Shown here: piece by piece, positions 6,872-8,505 of the stretch
Layout: each line of letters begins with the position of its first letter
How positions within the stretch are numbered: position 1 is the first letter of the stretch
Assembly (NCBI GenBank): GCA_012512705.1
Contig: JAAZDR010000185.1
Span: 1-8,505, forward strand
Origin: Bacillota bacterium
Lineage (GTDB): Bacteria > Bacillota > Dethiobacteria > DTU022 > JAAZDR01
Direction of reading: 5' to 3'
Length of the DNA stretch: 8,505 nucleotides
Notes under the pieces: generated by a model
Databases searched by the model: none
What the model was told of the DNA's origin: nothing
What the model saw: only the letters and a program-made list of their open reading frames with translations
Made by a program: the position numbers and the translations under genes

Positions 6872-6904
6872 AATCTACACTTCGCTTTAATTTGTTTTAA
6901 GCTA

Positions 6905-6933
6905 ATTATACTAAAAAATAAACTTTTTGACAA
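6905..6933 (-). promoter_or_regulatory. SigA-type promoter of the GGGP synthase gene
   Basis: On the minus strand TTGTCA (6933-6928) and TATAAT (6910-6905) are separated by 17 bases. This is a near-consensus vegetative promoter, 33 bases upstream of the ATG. It marks the synthase as its own transcription unit, separate from the broken two-component genes upstream. Confidence 0.8.
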
Positions 6934-7009
6934 CTGTTAGAATTTACCGAACAGTGCGAAATAAATCCAATTCTTCACTTACTTTTAATAATCGCCAACT
7001 GTTGCTAGA

Positions 7010-7563
7010 CTAACCATGCACTTCCATATAGAGCGCGTTAACAAATTGTTTGATGCTAATACGAATACGGGGTTTGTTTTTTACCTCTCCTTTTAATTCA
7101 CGCATCTTCTGACGCAGCTCACTAAAATCAAAAAACTTGGAGCTATACCTTTCGAAATGCGGGTTGCCGTAATCCTCCAGTCCCAGTGCAGCTATATTTT
7201 CCATAGCGCGTCTTACAGCACGACGTACCCTTTGCTCGATTGCTTTCACTTCAGCAGATTCCTTTAAATCTTCTTTAAAGCCTGGGCAACCATATCTTTA
7301 TTCTCCACCTGGGAGATCATCACAATCTTTCCGCTGAAGTCGCGCTCCTTTAACCTTTCCGCGATTTCGATTCCATCCTTTCCAGGCATTAGTAGATCAA
7401 TAAGCACCACATCAGGGAGTTTATACATAATTTTTGCTACAACATCCCCTCGACCGTCAGGGAGTTCTCCGACGACCTCCCCCAGTCCCTCCCCTTCAAT
7501 TATCTGTGCCAAAATCCGCCGGCAGGCAAGATCATCATCAATTACATAAAAAGAATAGTTCAT
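7010..7563 (-). pseudogene. Broken GlnL/YcbB-family response regulator (internal deletion and frameshift)
   Basis: Two fragments of one gene are seen. The first (7563-7264, ATG start with GGAGG 12 bases upstream, 99 residues) is the N-terminal part of a receiver domain: the acidic pocket IDDD at 8-11, the phosphoacceptor Asp56 in LIDLLMPGKDG, and MISQVENKDMV at 82-92. It then stops at KKI*, before the conserved Lys-Pro and the last strand and helix. The second fragment continues from about 7285 in another frame to 7010 (KESAEVKAIEQRVRRAV onward; a GTG at 7249 opens 79 residues). It matches the C-terminus of the YcbB DNA-binding domain, with EQRVRRAV, NIAALGLEDYGNP, FDFSELRQKM and the basic RIRISIKQF end. 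Compared with B. subtilis YcbB (about 314 residues as I recall it), roughly 115-120 residues between the fragments are missing. The start overlaps the kinase gene by 26 bases, the usual layout for the pair. The product cannot signal normally. Confidence 0.82.
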
Positions 7564-8278
7564 TTTTTATGGTTTCCTCCTTGCAAAGAGTCTGTGGGCA
7601 ACAGTATATGAAAACATTTCTGTTTTTTTCAAACTCTACCCATACCCTCCCCTTGAAGTCTTCGACTAGACCCTTTACATAGGCAAGACCTATCCCCGTA
7701 GAGGGGGCGCCATCCGCACTGAACTTAGTGGTATAACCGGGCTCGAAAATTAGCTCCCGATCCTTCTTATTAATCGGTTGCCCATCATCGCAGACCGAAA
7801 CCAGCATCTTTTTTCCATCCTCAATACAGTCTGCAGAAATAATCACCTTACCTTTCTTGATTATCGCCTCAATCGCATTAGAGACAATATTGTTGAAAAT
7901 AGCGAGCAGCGGATATATCTCAGATACACTTAAGTCATTGTTAATTGAAAGATGAAACTGAATATCTTTTTTTAAACTATGGCTATAATTACGGTTGGTT
8001 TTAATTACTAACTCTAGTATTTCGGAAAGATACATATCCCTATCGCTGCGCACTTTAAGAATCTTGGACAGCCCCGCCAAGATACGCACCGAATCCTTTT
8101 TTATCTCATGTATCTCTCCCGCCACCTGTAAAGCTAACTGCTGCAACTCCTTATTTATTTTCTGCTCTTTCATACTCTTATATAAATCATAGCTTTTGGC
8201 CATCACTTTCTCAATGTTTTCCGTTTTCTTCTGCATGAAAAAAAACTCGTTATATAGGTTAGAGGCGAGCATCAACAT
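7538..8278 (-). CDS. Sensor histidine kinase, GlnK/YcbA-like, N-terminally damaged
   Basis: The 246 residues from ATG 8278 hold a complete kinase core: a coiled-coil-like helix (about 10-50), a dimerisation/H-box with GEIHEIKKD and phosphoacceptor His57, an N-box NNIVSNAIEA with Asn134, a G1 box DDG at 164-166, an F-box IFEPGYTTK at 177-185, and a G2 box STGIGLAYVKG at 193-203. It would phosphorylate the response regulator encoded directly downstream, whose start overlaps the kinase end by 26 bases; related pairs (GlnK/GlnL in B. subtilis) control glutamine use. Reading in the same frame remains open upstream of 8278 (SHFKQLRVLSEQEQERYEK) to a TGA at 8344-8342 without a normal start codon. 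The missing membrane anchor lies in another frame (see 8334-8390). ATG 8278 has only a weak upstream AGGAA, so a shortened soluble product is possible but doubtful. No glutamine transport or glutaminase genes are nearby. Confidence 0.8.
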   Translation of the reverse strand: MLMLASNLYNEFFFMQKKTENIEKVMAKSYDLYKSMKEQKINKELQQLALQVAGEIHEIKKDSVRILAGLSKILKVRSDRDMYLSEILELVIKTNRNYSHSLKKDIQFHLSINNDLSVSEIYPLLAIFNNIVSNAIEAIIKKGKVIISADCIEDGKKMLVSVCDDGQPINKKDRELIFEPGYTTKFSADGAPSTGIGLAYVKGLVEDFKGRVWVEFEKNRNVFIYCCPQTLCKEETIKNELFFLCN

Positions 8279-8333
8279 CTTTTCGTAGCGTTCCTGTTCT
8301 TGTTCACTTAAGACACGAAGCTGTTTAAAATGA

Positions 8334-8390
8334 CTAATATTTCACAAAACTAAATACCAAGAAAACCTGAAATGCAGACACTAATATCAA
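8334..8390 (-). pseudogene. Frameshifted N-terminal membrane segment of the histidine kinase
   Basis: In the frame offset by one from the kinase, the minus strand encodes a strongly hydrophobic stretch (VSAFQVFLVFSFVKY from GTG 8381) that ends at TAG 8336-8334, exactly where the kinase frame becomes open. Removing one base between about 8341 and 8335 would join it to SHFKQLRVL of the kinase. A transmembrane helix in this position is what kinases of this type have at the N-terminus. AAGG 9 bases before GTG 8381 would be its ribosome binding site; TTG 8390 is an alternative start. The intact kinase would have been about 280 residues. Confidence 0.6.
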
Positions 8391-8400
8391 CCTTAAAAGG

Positions 8401-8505
8401 TCAACAGCATTTAGGATTCGCTATATCTTCTATCGGGATAATTCCCCGAACCTCTAAACGGTCTGGATATACCCTCAGCTTAACCTGTAACCTGTCAAGC
8501 AGTTC
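8401..8505 (-). CDS. C-terminal end of an unidentified protein, possibly a serine recombinase (cut by the window edge)
   Basis: A frame open from the window edge to TGA at 8403-8401 gives 34 residues ending in VYPDRLEVRGIIPIEDIANPKCC-type sequence (key motif VYPDRLEVRGIIP). The alternation of charged and hydrophobic residues looks like real coding sequence. Short tails of this kind (V-x-x-Y-P-D-R-L-E-V-x-G-x-I-P) are familiar from the ends of bacterial serine recombinases of the SpoIVCA/large resolvase type. The match rests on a short stretch and on memory, so the identity is tentative. Its stop lies about 20 bases upstream of the damaged kinase start, in the same direction. Confidence 0.4.
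   Translation of the reverse strand, partial: ELLDRLQVKLRVYPDRLEVRGIIPIEDIANPKCC

Noticed and set aside
6931..7006. Repeated CAACTGTT (6931 and 6997) in the gap between the synthase gene and the response regulator remnant
   Set aside because: Only 8 bases are shared, the copies sit in unrelated contexts, and no element or operator logic supports them. The 137-base gap otherwise holds just the synthase promoter.
7010..7249. An independent small DNA-binding protein of 79 residues starting at GTG 7249
   Set aside because: The sequence matches the C-terminal end of the YcbB domain, the frame is open further upstream without a start signal, and there is no ribosome binding site, so it is better read as a fragment of the broken regulator.
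7240..7300. Programmed ribosomal frameshifting joining the two response regulator fragments
   Set aside because: Even if the frames were joined, the end of the receiver domain and the first part of the DNA-binding domain would still be missing, so recoding would not restore the protein.
8334..8405. Interruption of the kinase gene by a skin-type element exactly at this point
   Set aside because: The kinase's own membrane segment lies between the recombinase-like tail and the kinase core, so the break in the kinase is a small frameshift and not an insertion boundary.

Overview
The window looks like chromosomal DNA from a spore-forming Firmicute, most likely a Clostridia/Peptococcaceae-type anaerobe. 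The evidence is a CwlD-type spore-cortex amidase, a GlnL/YcbB-type response regulator remnant, strong AGGAGG-like ribosome binding sites, SigA-like promoters with 17-base spacers, and moderate base composition. The lineage is inferred from gene content, not from a marker gene.

Left part (1-2640, minus strand): an HD-GYP cyclic-di-GMP phosphodiesterase is followed 3 bases later by a LigB/Memo-AMMECR1 fusion protein of the AmmeMemoRadiSam system. A ribosome binding site and ATG at the left edge suggest that a third gene follows, probably the radical SAM partner. A terminator-like hairpin at 2598-2633 separates this operon from the gene upstream.

Middle part (2639-4822): a crotonase-family enoyl-CoA hydratase (minus) and a MarR regulator (plus) are divergent. 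The marR promoter is clear (TTGACA-17-TATTAT), and the layout suggests that the regulator controls the hydratase, itself, or both. marR converges on cwlD (minus), with a small hairpin between them.

Right-middle part (4949-6871): two overlapping half-size CHR chromate-transporter genes (plus) converge on an archaeal/Bacteroidetes-like (group II) geranylgeranylglyceryl phosphate synthase homologue (minus). A good bidirectional terminator lies between them, and the synthase has a near-consensus promoter.

Right part (7010-8505, minus strand): a decayed two-component system of the B. subtilis GlnK/GlnL (YcbA/YcbB) type. The response regulator has lost roughly its middle third and is out of frame at the junction. 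The kinase keeps all catalytic boxes, but its N-terminal membrane segment lies in another frame just upstream. Right next to it, at the window edge, is the C-terminal end of another protein, perhaps a serine recombinase. The most unusual points are the broken two-component system beside a possible recombinase, the group II lipid synthase in a Firmicute, and the poorly understood AmmeMemoRadiSam fusion coupled to a cyclic-di-GMP enzyme. No RNA gene, CRISPR array or complete mobile element was seen.
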